Source: SHLQ01 sp964562985
GTDB lineage: Bacteria; Actinomycetota; Acidimicrobiia; Acidimicrobiales; SHLQ01
DNA: 64,000 nt
Assembly (NCBI GenBank): GCA_964562985.1
Contig: CAZLWE010000007.1
Coordinates: 1 to 64,000 of the forward strand
Direction: 5' to 3'
The position numbers and the translations under genes were made by a program. The notes under the pieces were generated by a model, which worked only from the letters and a program-made list of their open reading frames with translations, was not told where the DNA came from and made no database searches. This document shows, one piece after another, positions 63,841 to 64,000 of the stretch (position 1 is its first letter; every line of letters begins with the position of its first letter).

Positions 63841-64000
63841 ATGTTCGTCGCCCAGTACCGCCCGGTATTTTCGAAGCGTTCTGCACTGCGCGCGCTATTC
63901 CTTGCACTTATGGTGCTGCTCGCCGCCTGTTCCGGTGAGCCGGAGGCGTCGGCGGATCCAGCGCCGGCGGTCGACGACCAAGACGGTCTTGCTCGCCAGA
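63841..64000 (+). CDS. Lipoprotein of unknown function (3' partial)
   Basis: The visible 53 residues show a basic N terminus (F-S-K-R-S-A-L-R), a hydrophobic signal segment and a lipobox L-L-A-A-C-S at ~26-31, then a Glu/Pro/Asp-rich linker. The gene runs off the end of the window, so no mature domain is visible. It is divergent from the thiamine operon, with 190 bp between start codons containing the riboswitch of the opposite operon. Confidence 0.75.
   Translation, partial: MFVAQYRPVFSKRSALRALFLALMVLLAACSGEPEASADPAPAVDDQDGLARQ

Overview
The window is GC-rich bacterial DNA from an actinobacterium, most likely Acidimicrobiia (Ilumatobacter-like). I infer this from the gene content: two F420-type luciferase-like (LLM) oxidoreductases, a mycothiol-dependent formaldehyde dehydrogenase, an Rv2466c-like mycothiol reductase, a RamB-like XRE regulator, an MpaB-family (DUF2236) oxygenase and many actinobacterial-style lipoproteins. 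No rRNA or phylogenetic marker set is present, so the class assignment is an inference. It looks like a draft scaffold: two runs of exactly 100 N (3590-3689 and 26932-27031) are scaffolding gaps. The first lies inside a tandem repeat and the second cuts a DJ-1/PfpI-family gene. I found no tRNA, rRNA, CRISPR array, prophage or insertion sequence.

Layout. 1-10.5 kb: a GGDEF protein, aspartate-semialdehyde dehydrogenase, MazG-like and FKBP proteins, an MpaB-like oxygenase, a RamB-like regulator divergent from a truncated malate-synthase-like gene, a fatty-acid-hydroxylase-family protein and GlnRS. 10.5-21.9 kb: a beta-propeller lipoprotein, a three-gene operon (membrane protein, DCC redox protein, TetR) behind a promoter carrying two matching operators, a flavin-reductase to HisD-like operon, a CBS protein, an SDR/hydrolase pair, a GGDEF-EAL protein and a divergent PRPP-synthetase homologue. 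21.9-31 kb: a secreted fibronectin-like protein, redox enzymes, and a gamma-butyrobetaine/carnitine catabolic operon. 31-36 kb: a selenium locus. 36-42.3 kb: an ArsR-led operon (SDR, hydantoinase A and B, FAD oxidase). 42.3-51.7 kb: a 2-oxoadipate dioxygenase/decarboxylase, a selenocysteine glutathione peroxidase, mycothiol-linked formaldehyde detoxification, alditol oxidase and alanine dehydrogenase with a divergent Lrp regulator. 51.7-64 kb: lipoproteins, an FHA protein, an FG-GAP/RTX surface protein, hydrolases and a thiamine ABC transporter behind a TPP riboswitch.

The strongest result is selenium use. Two genes are interrupted by an in-frame TGA exactly at the catalytic cysteine position: an Rv2466c-like DsbA-family protein (U-P-W-C motif, 32887-33507) and a glutathione peroxidase (44420-44893). 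Each TGA is followed at bacterial SECIS distance by a stem-loop. The apical element of the peroxidase contains the same ten bases as the E. coli fdhF SECIS apex. A gene fusing an NADH-dehydrogenase-like flavoprotein to selenophosphate synthetase (SelD) is divergent from the DsbA-like gene. Annotators that treat TGA only as stop will truncate both selenoproteins.

Other points of note are a dispersed ~105-bp intergenic repeat found at three loci, whose two hairpins are kept by compensatory changes; a compact gamma-butyrobetaine to carnitine to betainyl-CoA pathway; a HisD homologue that has lost canonical active-site residues; and several palindromic operators whose adjacent regulator is visible.
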